64,000 bases of DNA from Chitinophaga pinensis (GTDB lineage: Bacteria; Bacteroidota; Bacteroidia; Chitinophagales; Chitinophagaceae), in NCBI GenBank assembly GCA_902167325.1, contig LR632930.1, forward strand, positions 5,270,001-5,334,000, read 5' to 3'. Shown in pieces: positions 1-9,998 of the stretch (its first letter is position 1; each line of letters begins with the position of its first letter). The position numbers and the translations under genes are program-made. Under the pieces are notes generated by a model. It was given only the letters and a program-made list of their open reading frames with translations, searched no databases and was not told the origin of the DNA.

Positions 1-936
1 CCTGATATTAAACGGGTAACAGGTTACAGGACACAGACTTACCGCGACAAGAAGAAGCGCAAGCGCACCCGTAAAGTGCCCATTTATGAATCGTACCCCA
101 ATCCTGCCAAAGGCACGGAAACGTATATCTGGGCCACGAGTAAGAACAATGCCAAAACGGAATCGCTCCGGAACAACTCCGTGATCGTTTTCGATGCCAA
201 TTCTGAAGAAACCCAGCAATTGATGGATACGAAGGATCCTGAGACCATTATTATGCTCAATACCCTCCGTAACGCCTTTTTCGATCAGAGCCTTCGCCTC
301 TCGAACCTGGTGGAAGATGAGTTTACCCGTGTAGGCCGCATCAGCCGCGGTGCCCGTCAAAGGAATGAAAAGGGCATACTCGTACTGCATGCCACCGCCA
401 TGCCCAGTGTGCTGGTGGAACTGGGCTTTATCAGCAACCCTGAAGAAGAGAACTACCTCAATTCCGCCGACGGCCAGAATGAAATGGCCCATTGCATTGC
501 CCGGGCGGTAAAGAAATATAAGGAAGAACTGGAAAGGTTTAACAAGCCGGGTCATTCCACCACCCGCCCTGCGGAATCTCAGGAACCGGTCCCAGCCCCC
601 CAGCAGCCTGCTTCCCCCCCGCCTGCGCGGGTGAACCCGGCACAGGAGTCTCCCGTTAACGGGGGGCATTCCGCTGCGGCATCGGCCCAAACAGACTATC
701 GTGTACAGCTTCTCACAACAGAGAAGGTGTACACCTCCCGGTCTTCCCTCTTTAAAAACCTGAAAGGCAATGTGCAACGGGAATCGTTCCGCCAGAAAGG
801 TAAATCTGTTAATAAATATATCTGGGGTAACTTCCGCACCGAAGCGGAAGCCAACGCCGCTCTCTATAAAGCCCGTAAAAACGGCTTCGACGATGCTTTT
901 CTGCTCACCTACAAGGATGGTGAGCGTATTGACTGA
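1..936 (+). CDS. N-acetylmuramoyl-L-alanine amidase with C-terminal SPOR domain (5' partial)
   Basis: The frame is open from base 1 with no start in the window, so the N-terminus and the first zinc ligands lie upstream. The visible part carries the end of an Amidase_3 domain, with GTETYIW and the conserved PSVLVELGFISNPEEENYL segment that holds the catalytic Glu. This family cleaves the amide bond between MurNAc and the stem peptide in the periplasm. A Pro/Ala-rich linker (about codons 180-230) leads to a SPOR-like C-terminal domain (about codons 235-305), which in this family binds denuded septal glycan, so a role in daughter-cell separation is likely. The next gene begins about 100 bp downstream behind its own -7 element. 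Confidence 0.9.
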   Translation, partial: PDIKRVTGYRTQTYRDKKKRKRTRKVPIYESYPNPAKGTETYIWATSKNNAKTESLRNNSVIVFDANSEETQQLMDTKDPETIIMLNTLRNAFFDQSLRLSNLVEDEFTRVGRISRGARQRNEKGILVLHATAMPSVLVELGFISNPEEENYLNSADGQNEMAHCIARAVKKYKEELERFNKPGHSTTRPAESQEPVPAPQQPASPPPARVNPAQESPVNGGHSAAASAQTDYRVQLLTTEKVYTSRSSLFKNLKGNVQRESFRQKGKSVNKYIWGNFRTEAEANAALYKARKNGFDDAFLLTYKDGERID

Positions 937-1003
937 CCCCGCCCCTCTGGCCCGCCTTTTGCAATAATTCTGTTTACCTACGACTGCGCACCATTGTTTT
1001 GAC

Positions 1004-1011
1004 TATTTTTG
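1004..1011 (+). promoter_or_regulatory. Bacteroidota -7 element upstream of the MCE gene
   Basis: TATTTTTG matches the Bacteroidota -7 consensus TAnnTTTG and lies 21 bp before the ATG of the MCE/MlaD gene. No good TTTG -33 box is found at 19-20 bp, so only the -7 half is supported. Confidence 0.45.
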
Positions 1012-1032
1012 CAAACGAACTAATACTACCCG

Positions 1033-2028
1033 ATGCTGAAAGTTAATAATGAAACGAAAGTAGGTATTCTGACCGTGCTCGCCGTTGTGCTGCTGGTCCT
1101 TGGTTTCAACATCCTGAAAGGCAGGAGCCTCTTCTCTACTAAAAAGACCATCTATGCCGTATATACGCAGGTAAACGGCCTGCAAGCCTCTAACGTTGTT
1201 ATGGTCAACGGCCTGGGGATCGGTACCGTGCAAAGTCTCTCCGTAATGGACAAGCGCGCCGGACGCATCCTCGTTACCCTCCAGATCAATAAAGACATCG
1301 AAATCCCCAAAAACTCAGTAGCCCGTATCAGTGCAGACCTGCTGGGAACAAGAAAAGTAGAGATCGATTTCGGGAATACCGATGAAGTCCTTAAAAATAA
1401 AGACACCATCTACGCCGCTACAGATGGTTCCATTACCGATGCGCTCAAAGAGCAGCTCAGCCCCCTCGTAAAGAAACTGGAAACTACCCTCGGTGCGGTA
1501 GATACCCTCCTGCTTACGGTAAACTCGGTGTTCGATACCACTACAAAGCATAACATCCGCCAGGCAGTTGCAGGTCTCAACGGTACCCTCAATAATCTCA
1601 ATAACGCCACCCGCTCCATCAACGGAATGCTGGCCGATGGCGGTAAGATCTCCGGTACCTTCGATAACTTCAGCGCAGTTTCCGCCAACCTGAAGGATAA
1701 CAACGACAAAATTTCCAATATCCTGACCAACTTCGACAAAGCCTCCGGCTCACTGGCCAACGGGCAGATCGATTCCACCCTTACTTCGCTCCACAGCACC
1801 ATGGCGCGCCTGAACGAAGTAGCCGGGAAGATCAGCAGCCCCGATGGGTCGCTCGGGTTGCTCATGAACGATAAAAAAGTGTACAATAACCTGCAGGGTT
1901 CCCTCGGCAGCCTCAATAAACTGCTGGAAGACCTGCGGTATAATCCCTGGAGATATGTACACCTCAGCGTATTTGGCCGGAAAAACAAGGTTGTGACGAT
2001 TCCTTCCGATACCGCCACCGCACAATGA
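1033..2028 (+). CDS. MCE/MlaD-family lipid transport protein
   Basis: 331 aa. One N-terminal membrane anchor (about residues 10-29, VGILTVLAVVLLVLGFNIL) is followed by a single MCE domain (about 38-115, including VNGLQASNVVMVNGLGIG) and a long Asn/Ser-rich, probably helical tail. MCE proteins form hexameric rings that carry phospholipids between inner and outer membranes; MlaD is the substrate-binding ring protein of the Mla system. The permease and ATPase partners are not in the visible flank. The stop overlaps the start of the next gene by 4 bp (ATGA), so it is co-translated with an OstA-like envelope protein, which supports an outer-membrane biogenesis role. Confidence 0.85.
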   Translation: MLKVNNETKVGILTVLAVVLLVLGFNILKGRSLFSTKKTIYAVYTQVNGLQASNVVMVNGLGIGTVQSLSVMDKRAGRILVTLQINKDIEIPKNSVARISADLLGTRKVEIDFGNTDEVLKNKDTIYAATDGSITDALKEQLSPLVKKLETTLGAVDTLLLTVNSVFDTTTKHNIRQAVAGLNGTLNNLNNATRSINGMLADGGKISGTFDNFSAVSANLKDNNDKISNILTNFDKASGSLANGQIDSTLTSLHSTMARLNEVAGKISSPDGSLGLLMNDKKVYNNLQGSLGSLNKLLEDLRYNPWRYVHLSVFGRKNKVVTIPSDTATAQ

Positions 2029-3671
2029 TATCAGTAAAAATGTTCAAACAGTCCATATACGGCCTCGTTCTCCTTGGCGGGATAGGCGCCACAGGCGCCA
2101 TGTCTGCCCGGAATACACTGCCTGCTAATCATGCCGGTATATTCCAGCAGAAAGACACCTCCAAAGTCATCCATGTGCTGCAGGCCAAAAGTCTGGTCAA
2201 CCTCCAAACTGACTCCGTAGTGCAGCGCCGGTTTATTGGTGATGTCATTTTCAGACAGGGTACCAGTACCCTGTATTGCGACAGCGCCGCCTTTGACCAG
2301 AAAACCAATATCATCGAAGCCTGGGGCCATGTACACATCAACCAGGCCGACAGTGTGCATACCTATTCCGACATTCTCACCTATCACGGTAACGAACGTA
2401 CGGCCATCCTTAACGGCAACGCCAAACTGACCGATAATAAGATCGTTCTCACCTCTCCCATCCTCTATTATGATCTCAATACCAAGATCGGGACATACGA
2501 CAAGGGCGGGAAACTCGTGAACGATAACACCGTACTCACCAGCCGCGAAGGGATCTACTTCGGGGATACCAAAGACGTACATTTTAAAAAGGAAGTAGTA
2601 GTGGTAGACCCTGAGTTTACGCTCGGCACAGATACCCTATATTATAATACCGAAACCAAGATCGCCACCATCATGGCGCCGACGACCATCAACGACGGTA
2701 AAATGATCATGTATGTGACCGACGGGTACTATAATACCGACCTCGGGTATGGCCATTTCGGCCAGCGCCCCGTGATCGAAGACAGCACCAATACATTCAC
2801 CGCCAACGAGATAGAAACCGATAAAGCTACCGGTATCTCTATCGCTAAAGGCAACATGATCTGGCGCGATACCGCTCAGAAGATTGCCGTACTCGCCAAT
2901 TACGGCATCATCAATCAGGGACAGAAATCGGTACTGGCCACCCAGAAGCCCGTTACACTGATAGAAGGCAAAACCGATACCCTCTTCGTCCGGGGAGATA
3001 CCCTCTTTTCCGGTGTGGTACCGCGGCTTATCGACAGTGCTGCCCTTGCCCTGAAAGACAGTTCAGGGGTGGCAGACAGTTTGGCCGCCAAACAGGACAC
3101 TACCGAAAAACGGTTCGTTATCGCATACCATAACGTACGCATCTATTCCGATTCATTGCAGGGTGTTTGCGACAGCCTGTACTATTCCGGTGTGGATTCC
3201 ATTTTCCGGCTTTACCGTGATCCCGTATTATGGGCCAGTATGAACCAGCTTACGGGCGACTCGATTTTCCTGTTCACCAAAGACAGGAAGGCCGACCGCA
3301 TTCTGCTCGATCAGAATGCCATGATCGTCAACGAAGTGGGACCTGATCTCTTCAACCAGATCAAAGGCAACACCATATTGGGGTATTTCGGGGAAGAAAA
3401 GCTGGACTCCATGTATGTGAACGGCAACTCCGAGAATATTTATTACGTGCAGGACGACGATAGTGCATTCATATCCGTAAACCGGCTGCAAACGGCCAAT
3501 ACGCGGGTATTTTTCGAGAAGGGCGAACTGGAAAGGATCGTGTTCGTAAAAGAACCGGAAGGAACCATGTATCCGCTTTCGCAAATACCTGAAGACCAGA
3601 AAAAACTGAAAGGATTCCGCTGGGAAATTGCCCGCAGACCTAAATCCAAATATGAACTGCTCGGGCAGTAA
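2025..3671 (+). CDS. OstA/LptA-like outer-membrane biogenesis protein
   Basis: 548 aa. The N-terminus (MFKQSIYGLVLLGGIGATGA) is a signal peptide. Translation may start at 2025 (MISVKMFKQ, ATGA overlap with the MCE gene) or at 2040. The body consists of repeating short beta-strand units such as 'RRFIGDVIFRQGTSTLYCDSA' shortened here to GDVIFRQGTSTLYCDSA, the pattern of OstA/LptA-type beta-jellyroll proteins that form the periplasmic LPS bridge. It is much longer than E. coli LptA (185 aa), as is usual for the Bacteroidota OstA-like proteins. Position directly after an MCE protein suggests shared work in moving lipid to the outer membrane. The exact substrate is not shown by sequence. Confidence 0.8.
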   Translation: MISVKMFKQSIYGLVLLGGIGATGAMSARNTLPANHAGIFQQKDTSKVIHVLQAKSLVNLQTDSVVQRRFIGDVIFRQGTSTLYCDSAAFDQKTNIIEAWGHVHINQADSVHTYSDILTYHGNERTAILNGNAKLTDNKIVLTSPILYYDLNTKIGTYDKGGKLVNDNTVLTSREGIYFGDTKDVHFKKEVVVVDPEFTLGTDTLYYNTETKIATIMAPTTINDGKMIMYVTDGYYNTDLGYGHFGQRPVIEDSTNTFTANEIETDKATGISIAKGNMIWRDTAQKIAVLANYGIINQGQKSVLATQKPVTLIEGKTDTLFVRGDTLFSGVVPRLIDSAALALKDSSGVADSLAAKQDTTEKRFVIAYHNVRIYSDSLQGVCDSLYYSGVDSIFRLYRDPVLWASMNQLTGDSIFLFTKDRKADRILLDQNAMIVNEVGPDLFNQIKGNTILGYFGEEKLDSMYVNGNSENIYYVQDDDSAFISVNRLQTANTRVFFEKGELERIVFVKEPEGTMYPLSQIPEDQKKLKGFRWEIARRPKSKYELLGQ

Positions 3672-3692
3672 TTTCTCACCAAAAAACTTTTC

Positions 3693-4877
3693 ATGAGGCT
3701 GATCTCCATCAAAGAGCGCTTACTTTCTCCCATATGGCAATTCCTGCACGACAGCCGCGCTGTCGGTATCGTGCTGATCGTTTGCACCGTGGTATCCATG
3801 ATATTAGCCAACTCTGCACTGGGCAGCAGCTATATTGAGTTCTTCACCAATTTATTTGATCCGAAAGGCGGCCACCACCTCGATTTTTATGGCCTTCACC
3901 TGCCTAATTCCTGGCTGTTGTGGATCAATGACGGCTTTATGGTCGTTTTCTTTTTCCTCGTAGGCATGGAAATTAAAAGGGAGCTGACAACCGGCGAACT
4001 GGCATCCATCCGCCAATCCCTGCTGCCTGTACTGGCCGCTGTAGGCGGGATGCTGGTACCTGCGCTGGTGTACGCCATCTTCAATAATGCAACGGATTAC
4101 CATCTCGGATGGGGCATCCCCATGGCTACGGACATTGCGTTTTCGCTGGGTGTGCTTTCACTGCTGGGCAGCCGCGTTCCCCTGCCACTGAAGATCTTCC
4201 TTACCGCCCTCGCCATTATCGACGACCTCGGCGCCATCCTCACCATTGCAATTTTCTATACAGATGAACTGCATACGGTTTACCTGCTGGGCGGAGCCGG
4301 CGTACTTGTTTTGCTCCTGCTGCTCAACTTCTTCAAAGTACAGCGGATAATTTTCTACATCATACCCGGTCTCGTGTTGTGGTATTGTATCTTTAATTCC
4401 GGCATCCATGCCACCATTGCCGGTGTACTGCTGGCATTCTGCATTCCCTTAAAGAAGATTGCCCATCTCGAACATAAGCTGCACGACCCGGTGAATTTCA
4501 TCATCATGCCCCTGTTCGCGCTTGCCAATACTGCCATCATTTTCCCTTCAGATATCACCGCCGCATTCTCCCACACCGTGAGCTATGGCATTATTGCCGG
4601 GCTGGTACTGGGCAAACCGCTGGGCATTTTCGGCATGAGCTACCTCGCAGTAAAACTGCGCGTGGCCAGCCTTCCCGCGGATACAACCTGGAAGCAGTTA
4701 TGGGGTGTTGGTATGATAGCAGGTATCGGTTTCACCATGAGCATCTTCATTGCTTCCCTCGCATTCAGTGAAGCGGAGATCCAGGTGGTTTCGATCATGT
4801 CAGTAATACTCGCTTCCGTAGTGGCATCCCTCGCAGGGTTCATCTTTTTGCGCAGTTTACGCCCGTCTGCAAAATAA
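3693..4877 (+). CDS. nhaA: Na+/H+ antiporter NhaA
   Basis: 394 aa, close to the usual 390, with 11-12 predicted membrane segments. Family signatures are FFLVGMEIKRELTTGEL and the ion-binding pair in AIIDDLGAI (D177 and D178, matching E. coli D163/D164). NhaA exchanges two external protons for one internal Na+ or Li+ and sets pH and sodium tolerance. It starts 21 bp after the OstA-like gene, so it may be read through from that operon. No riboswitch or LysR-type partner was seen next to it. Confidence 0.95.
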   Translation: MRLISIKERLLSPIWQFLHDSRAVGIVLIVCTVVSMILANSALGSSYIEFFTNLFDPKGGHHLDFYGLHLPNSWLLWINDGFMVVFFFLVGMEIKRELTTGELASIRQSLLPVLAAVGGMLVPALVYAIFNNATDYHLGWGIPMATDIAFSLGVLSLLGSRVPLPLKIFLTALAIIDDLGAILTIAIFYTDELHTVYLLGGAGVLVLLLLLNFFKVQRIIFYIIPGLVLWYCIFNSGIHATIAGVLLAFCIPLKKIAHLEHKLHDPVNFIIMPLFALANTAIIFPSDITAAFSHTVSYGIIAGLVLGKPLGIFGMSYLAVKLRVASLPADTTWKQLWGVGMIAGIGFTMSIFIASLAFSEAEIQVVSIMSVILASVVASLAGFIFLRSLRPSAK

Positions 4878-4969
4878 AGCCGTCTGCCCGCCGTTTATGT
4901 AGCATTCCTATGCATGCGTTTCCCGCACCTGTCCGCCTTTGGCATTGTTATTGCAAATACTTGTTTAGC

Positions 4970-5440
4970 ATGAATAAAAGTATCATCTATGCCATGATAC
5001 TGCTTTGCATGGCAGGCAGCGCCAGTGCTCAGCAGTCGCTGAAAGGACAAAAAGAAGCCGGTATCCGGCTCGGGCTTCCGCTCGGTGTTACAGGCCGTTA
5101 TTTCTTCACAGATAAATCCGCAGCGGAAGGTATCGTAGGGCTTTATAACCGGACCTTTACGGTAACGGCTTTGTATCAGTATCACTTTGACCTTTCTGCG
5201 CTTACTATGGACGGTTTCGGATGGTACGCAGGCGGTGGTGCACACCTCGGTACGCGCGACATCAACGGAACGTATAAATTCCTGGGCGGTATTGACGGCG
5301 TGGCGGGCATCAATTACAATTTCGGGCCCATCCCCCTCAATCTCAGCCTCGACTGGAAGCCTGCCATTCATTTCGGTCAATCGTCTGACCTGGCGGACTT
5401 CGCTGTATCCGCACGCTATATTTTCGGCAGAAGTAAATAA
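4970..5440 (+). CDS. Small outer-membrane beta-barrel-like protein, paralogue 1
   Basis: 156 aa from the ATG at 4970, chosen because MNKSIIYAMILLCMAGSASAQ is a clean signal peptide while the longer frame from 4910 adds a non-signal extension. The mature part alternates hydrophobic and polar residues, contains WYAGGGAHLGTRDING, and ends in the aromatic-rich segment DFAVSARYIFGRSK typical of barrel C-termini. No specific function is recognised. The next gene encodes a paralogue sharing the YAGGGAHLG block and a similar ending, so the two probably arose by tandem duplication. Confidence 0.7.
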   Translation: MNKSIIYAMILLCMAGSASAQQSLKGQKEAGIRLGLPLGVTGRYFFTDKSAAEGIVGLYNRTFTVTALYQYHFDLSALTMDGFGWYAGGGAHLGTRDINGTYKFLGGIDGVAGINYNFGPIPLNLSLDWKPAIHFGQSSDLADFAVSARYIFGRSK

Positions 5441-5470
5441 CCAACATTCCGTTTAATCTAAAATGCACAT

Positions 5471-6010
5471 ATGAAAAGGATTCTGTTGCTCTTTGGAGTA
5501 CTTTCACTGATGATGACATCTTTCCAGGCAAATGCCCAACGCAGAAGCGGTGGCGGCGGTAACCCTGCCGACTACAACACTGCACTTGGTGTTCGTTTGA
5601 ACCCCTGGCTTGCAGGCTTCACCGTAAAGCATTTCATTAAGGGGCCGCATGCCATCGAAGGCCTTGTTACCCACTATTTCAATGGTAACGACGAGCCTAC
5701 CAACGTAACCTTCACCGGTCTTTACGAGTATCACTGGAATGTATTCGGTAAATCCGAATGGAACATGTACGCAGGCGGTGGTGCCCACCTCGGCCTCTGG
5801 CGCGCTTATGAGTGGGATAACGGCCGCAGAAGAGACCGTACCACCAAAGCAGTTGCCGGTCTCGACGGTATCTTCGGTGTTGAATACACCTTCAAGAAAA
5901 TTCCGCTGAACCTCAGCGCCGACCTGAAGCCATTCATCAACTTCAACGACGATTACAACGATTTCATCGGTGAGCAAATGGGCGGTGTTTCCGCACGTTT
6001 CACCTTCTAA
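5471..6010 (+). CDS. Small outer-membrane beta-barrel-like protein, paralogue 2
   Basis: 179 aa with signal peptide MKRILLLFGVLSLMMTSFQA ending at NAQ. It shares the motif MYAGGGAHLG, the following IPLNLSADLKP block and the C-terminal GGVSARFTF (terminal Phe, as in many outer-membrane barrels) with the gene 30 bp upstream. It differs by a Gly/Arg-rich mature N-terminus and an inserted basic loop (NGRRRDRTTK). Likely cotranscribed with paralogue 1 and ended by the strong terminator at 6033-6069. Function unknown. Confidence 0.72.
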   Translation: MKRILLLFGVLSLMMTSFQANAQRRSGGGGNPADYNTALGVRLNPWLAGFTVKHFIKGPHAIEGLVTHYFNGNDEPTNVTFTGLYEYHWNVFGKSEWNMYAGGGAHLGLWRAYEWDNGRRRDRTTKAVAGLDGIFGVEYTFKKIPLNLSADLKPFINFNDDYNDFIGEQMGGVSARFTF

Positions 6011-6032
6011 AGCGTATTCCTCAAATTAGTTA

Positions 6033-6069
6033 GCGGCTGCTCCCTTAGGGGAAGCAGCCGCTTTTTTTT
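6033..6069 (+). terminator. Rho-independent terminator after the paralogous outer-membrane protein pair
   Basis: Perfect 9-bp stem GCGGCTGCT/AGCAGCCGC followed by eight T residues. It separates the outer-membrane protein pair from nnr, which begins 16 bp later. Confidence 0.9.
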
Positions 6070-6084
6070 GCTATATTAGGGGAT

Positions 6085-7596
6085 ATGAAAATCTTGTCTG
6101 CCCCCCAGATACGAGCAGCGGACGCTTATACGATCGCGCATGAGCCGGTATCCGGACTGCTCCTCATGGAGCGTGCAGCTGCCGCATGCACGGAATGGAT
6201 CGCGCAACGGTATGCAGACGATCCAAAACCTTTTTACATTTTCTGCGGCACGGGTAACAATGGGGGCGACGGGCTGGTAATAGCCAGAAGGCTTTCAGAA
6301 CGGGGCTTCCCGGTACAGGTGTGGCTCGTGGCGCATGGAAATCCATCGCCGGACAACCTCGCCAATCAGGCCCGTGTTCCTTTTCTGCAAACGATCCGGG
6401 AGCCTGCGGATTTCCCTAAAATGGAAGCGCCCGGCGTTATCATAGATGCATTGTTCGGGACAGGACTTAACCGAGCGCCCGAAGGCTGGGTGGCAGGAAT
6501 CATTCATCAGATCAACGACCAGCGCGGGCGCCATGAGGTGATTGCGATCGATATACCTTCCGGCCTGATGGCAGATAATAGCGCGAAACACCACCCGTGT
6601 ATTCATGCGCGTTACACACTCACTTTTGAATACTGGAAGCTGGCATTGCTGATGCCGGAAAATGGTGCGTATGCGGGAGAAACAGTGCTCATCCCTATCG
6701 GGCTGCACCCGGCATATACAGCTGCTGTACAAACGGAATATCATCTGGTGGATAAGGAGATGATCCGCACCATTTACCGGCCGCGTGATCCTTTTGCGCA
6801 TAAAGGCACTTATGGCCATGCGCTGCTGGTTGCCGGCAGTTACGGGAAGATGGGTGCAGCTGTGCTTTCCGCTAAAGCAGTAATGCGTGCCGGAGCCGGT
6901 TTGCTGACTGTGCATATCCCCCGTTGCGGATATGAGATTATGCAAACTGCTTTCCCTGAAGCAATGTGTGAAACCGAAGAACAGGCACTGTATCCGGCGC
7001 ATTTCGATGAACCCTTCCGCCTGCGGCGTGCCCCTGATTACGACGTGATCGGGATCGGGCCGGGCATTGGTACGGAGCCTGCCACCGCCAAAGCTATGGA
7101 ACGCCTGCTGGGGCACTGGCAGGGACCGATGGTGTTAGATGCCGACGCACTTAATATCCTCTCCAAATGGCCTTCCCTCCTGCCCTTAGTGCCGCAAAAC
7201 AGTATACTGACACCGCATCCTAAAGAGTTTGAACGATTGTTCGGAGCTACTGACGACCACTTTGAACGCCTCGCCCTCCTGCGTGCAAAGGCTGCAGAAT
7301 GGCAGCAATACATTTTGCTGAAAGGGCGCTTCACCGCCATGGCTTGTCCGGACGGATCCGTATTCTTCAATCCTACCGGCAATCCCGGCATGGCCACCGC
7401 AGGAAGCGGTGATGTACTCACCGGCATCCTTACAGGTCTCCTGGCGCAGGGATATGCCCCAAAAGCAGCGCTTATCCTCGGTGTATGGCTCCATGGGAAA
7501 GCAGGAGACCTCGCTGCTGCCACTTCCCCCGAAGCCATGATCGCTTCCGATATTGTGCAACAACTGGCAAACGCCTATGCAGCCATACAGCAGTAG
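6085..7596 (+). CDS. nnr: Bifunctional NAD(P)H-hydrate repair enzyme (epimerase + dehydratase)
   Basis: 503 aa, the normal length for the fused enzyme. The N-terminal YjeF epimerase domain (about 1-215) shows GTGNNGGDGLVIARRL. The C-terminal ribokinase-like ADP/ATP-dependent dehydratase domain (about 225-500) shows LTPHPKEFERLFG and the phosphate-binding GMATAGSGDVLTGILTGLL. Together they convert damaged NADHX and NADPHX epimers back to NAD(P)H. It follows a terminator, so it should have its own promoter; none matching the consensus was clear in the 16-bp gap. Confidence 0.95.
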   Translation: MKILSAPQIRAADAYTIAHEPVSGLLLMERAAAACTEWIAQRYADDPKPFYIFCGTGNNGGDGLVIARRLSERGFPVQVWLVAHGNPSPDNLANQARVPFLQTIREPADFPKMEAPGVIIDALFGTGLNRAPEGWVAGIIHQINDQRGRHEVIAIDIPSGLMADNSAKHHPCIHARYTLTFEYWKLALLMPENGAYAGETVLIPIGLHPAYTAAVQTEYHLVDKEMIRTIYRPRDPFAHKGTYGHALLVAGSYGKMGAAVLSAKAVMRAGAGLLTVHIPRCGYEIMQTAFPEAMCETEEQALYPAHFDEPFRLRRAPDYDVIGIGPGIGTEPATAKAMERLLGHWQGPMVLDADALNILSKWPSLLPLVPQNSILTPHPKEFERLFGATDDHFERLALLRAKAAEWQQYILLKGRFTAMACPDGSVFFNPTGNPGMATAGSGDVLTGILTGLLAQGYAPKAALILGVWLHGKAGDLAAATSPEAMIASDIVQQLANAYAAIQQ

Positions 7597-7720
7597 CGTC
7601 CATATTACGCTTATAGTAAATATATTAGACTACTAGTAAAATAAATTCTAATACATTATCTTCGTCAACCTTGAAAATCAAAACATAAAGCCTTGTAATT
7701 TTTAAATGGATTAAAAGAGT

Positions 7721-9946
7721 ATGAGTATAGCTTACATTATTCCACTGTTCGGACTGATTGCACTATTATTTACCGCGGTACAGAGCGCCTGGGTTTCCCG
7801 TCAGGATGCGGGAAACGAGCGGATGCAGGAAATTGCGAGGCATATTGCGGAGGGCGCTATGGCCTTCCTGAAAGCTGAGTACAAGATCCTCACCTATTTT
7901 GTGATCATTGCAGCCCTCCTGCTGGGCTACATGGGTTACTCCCATGAAAACTCTGACTGGACCATTGCACTGGCGTTCATTATCGGCGCTATTTTCTCCG
8001 CAACGGCCGGGTTCATCGGGATGAAAATTGCCACCAAAGCCAACGTGCGTACAGCACAGGCAGCACGTACCTCCCTTTCCAAAGCCCTGAAGGTTTCCTT
8101 TACCGGAGGCTCTGTAATGGGTATGGGCGTTGCCGGCCTCGCCGTACTGGGGCTTGGCGGATTGTTCATCATCCTCAAAGCCTACTTCGGTGCCGAAGCC
8201 AACACGGCCGAAATGGTTAAAACAATTGAAGTATTGACCGGCTTCTCCCTCGGCGCAGAAAGCATCGCGCTCTTTGCACGTGTGGGTGGCGGTATCTATA
8301 CCAAAGCGGCCGACGTAGGGGCAGACCTCGTGGGTAAAGTGGAAGCCGGCATCCCGGAAGACGATCCGCGTAACCCCGCCACTATCGCCGATAACGTGGG
8401 CGATAACGTGGGTGACGTGGCCGGTATGGGTGCCGACCTTTTCGGTTCCTATGTTGCCACCGTGCTTGCCACCATGGTACTGGGCAGTGAGGCACGTACT
8501 GCCGACAACTTCGGTGGTCTCTCCCCCATCCTCCTCCCCATGGTGATTGCCGGTATGGGCATCATCTTCAGCATTCTCGCCACCTTCCTGGTGCGTATCA
8601 GCGACAAATCCGGTTTATCCACCAGCGCCGTTCAGAAAGCGCTGAATATGGGTAACTGGGGTTCTATCGTTATCACCGCCATTGCCTGCGTAGGCCTTGT
8701 TTACTGGATCCTCCCGGCTGAACCTTTCTACCTGCAGCGCGACTGGATCGGTGGAGACGCCCTCCGCCCCGGTGCCATCGCCATTACACAGAACGGTGTA
8801 CTGGGCGCCATCTTCGTAGGGCTTACCGTTGGTGCGCTTATGAGCATCATCACCGAGTATTATACCGCAATGGGTAAACGCCCGGTGTTGTCCATTATCC
8901 GCCAGTCGTCTACCGGCCATGCTACCAACGTAATCGGTGGGCTTGCAGTAGGGATGGAATCTACCCTGCTCCCCATCATTGTTCTGGCAGCGGGTATCTA
9001 TGGTTCTTTCGCCTGTGCCGGTCTGTACGGTGTGGCAATCGCCGCAGCCGGTATGATGGCTACTACTGCCATGCAGCTGGCCATCGATGCATTTGGCCCT
9101 ATCGCGGATAACGCTGGTGGTATCGCAGAAATGAGCGAACTGCCGAAAGAAGTGCGCGAAAAAACCGATATCCTCGATGCCGTTGGTAATACCACTGCCG
9201 CTACCGGTAAAGGTTTCGCCATTGCATCCGCCGCACTCACCGCACTGGCGCTTTTTGCGGCATTCGTTGGTGTAGCGGGTATTTCCGGTATCGACATTTA
9301 TAAAGCAGATGTACTGGCAGGTCTCTTTATCGGCGGCATGATCCCCTTCATTTTCTCCTCCCTCGCCATCCGCGCGGTAGGCGAAGCGGCCATGTCCATG
9401 GTGGAAGAAGTTCGCCGCCAGTTCCGTACCATCCCCGGTATTATGGAAGGTACCGGCAAACCGGAATACGACAAATGCGTGGCCATTTCCACCGAGGCAT
9501 CTATCCGTAAAATGATGCTCCCCGGAGCCATCGCACTGGCATCTCCCCTGATCATCGGCTTCATCTTCGGACCTGAAGTACTCGGCGGCTTCCTCGCAGG
9601 CGCTACCGTTAGCGGTGTACTCATGGGGATGTTCCAGAACAACGCCGGTGGCGCATGGGATAATGCCAAGAAATCTTTCGAGAAAGGCGTTGAAATCAAC
9701 GGAGAAATGTTCTACAAGAAATCTGAGCCGCACAAGGCTTCCGTTACCGGCGATACCGTGGGTGATCCTTTCAAAGACACTTCCGGCCCTTCGATGAACA
9801 TCCTCATCAAACTGATGTCTATCGTTTCGCTGGTTATTGCCCCCACCCTTGCCGAAATCCATGTACATAAACAGGAGGTGCCTGTTGCCAAACAACAGCC
9901 TGCTCCCGAAAAAGTACAAAAGGAAGTAGCTGCGGTGAAATTCTAA
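7721..9946 (+). CDS. hppA: Membrane-bound cation-pumping pyrophosphatase
   Basis: 741 aa with about 16 membrane segments. The pyrophosphate site is visible in DVGADLVGKVEAGIPEDDPR and the following NVGDNVGDVAGMGADLFGSY. The segment GNTTAATGKG has Ala (residue 493) where K+-independent enzymes have Lys, so this belongs to the K+-dependent class. It couples pyrophosphate hydrolysis to H+ and/or Na+ export across the inner membrane; the pumped ion cannot be settled from what I can read. It stands alone between nnr and a strong terminator. Confidence 0.95.
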   Translation: MSIAYIIPLFGLIALLFTAVQSAWVSRQDAGNERMQEIARHIAEGAMAFLKAEYKILTYFVIIAALLLGYMGYSHENSDWTIALAFIIGAIFSATAGFIGMKIATKANVRTAQAARTSLSKALKVSFTGGSVMGMGVAGLAVLGLGGLFIILKAYFGAEANTAEMVKTIEVLTGFSLGAESIALFARVGGGIYTKAADVGADLVGKVEAGIPEDDPRNPATIADNVGDNVGDVAGMGADLFGSYVATVLATMVLGSEARTADNFGGLSPILLPMVIAGMGIIFSILATFLVRISDKSGLSTSAVQKALNMGNWGSIVITAIACVGLVYWILPAEPFYLQRDWIGGDALRPGAIAITQNGVLGAIFVGLTVGALMSIITEYYTAMGKRPVLSIIRQSSTGHATNVIGGLAVGMESTLLPIIVLAAGIYGSFACAGLYGVAIAAAGMMATTAMQLAIDAFGPIADNAGGIAEMSELPKEVREKTDILDAVGNTTAATGKGFAIASAALTALALFAAFVGVAGISGIDIYKADVLAGLFIGGMIPFIFSSLAIRAVGEAAMSMVEEVRRQFRTIPGIMEGTGKPEYDKCVAISTEASIRKMMLPGAIALASPLIIGFIFGPEVLGGFLAGATVSGVLMGMFQNNAGGAWDNAKKSFEKGVEINGEMFYKKSEPHKASVTGDTVGDPFKDTSGPSMNILIKLMSIVSLVIAPTLAEIHVHKQEVPVAKQQPAPEKVQKEVAAVKF

Positions 9947-9970
9947 GCTTACCGTTTTATCAACATACAA

Positions 9971-9998
9971 GCCGGTCTCAAATGAGACCGGCTTTTTT
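9971..9998 (+). terminator. Terminator after hppA
   Basis: Perfect inverted repeat GCCGGTCTCA/TGAGACCGGC with a very short loop, followed by six T residues. Confidence 0.9.
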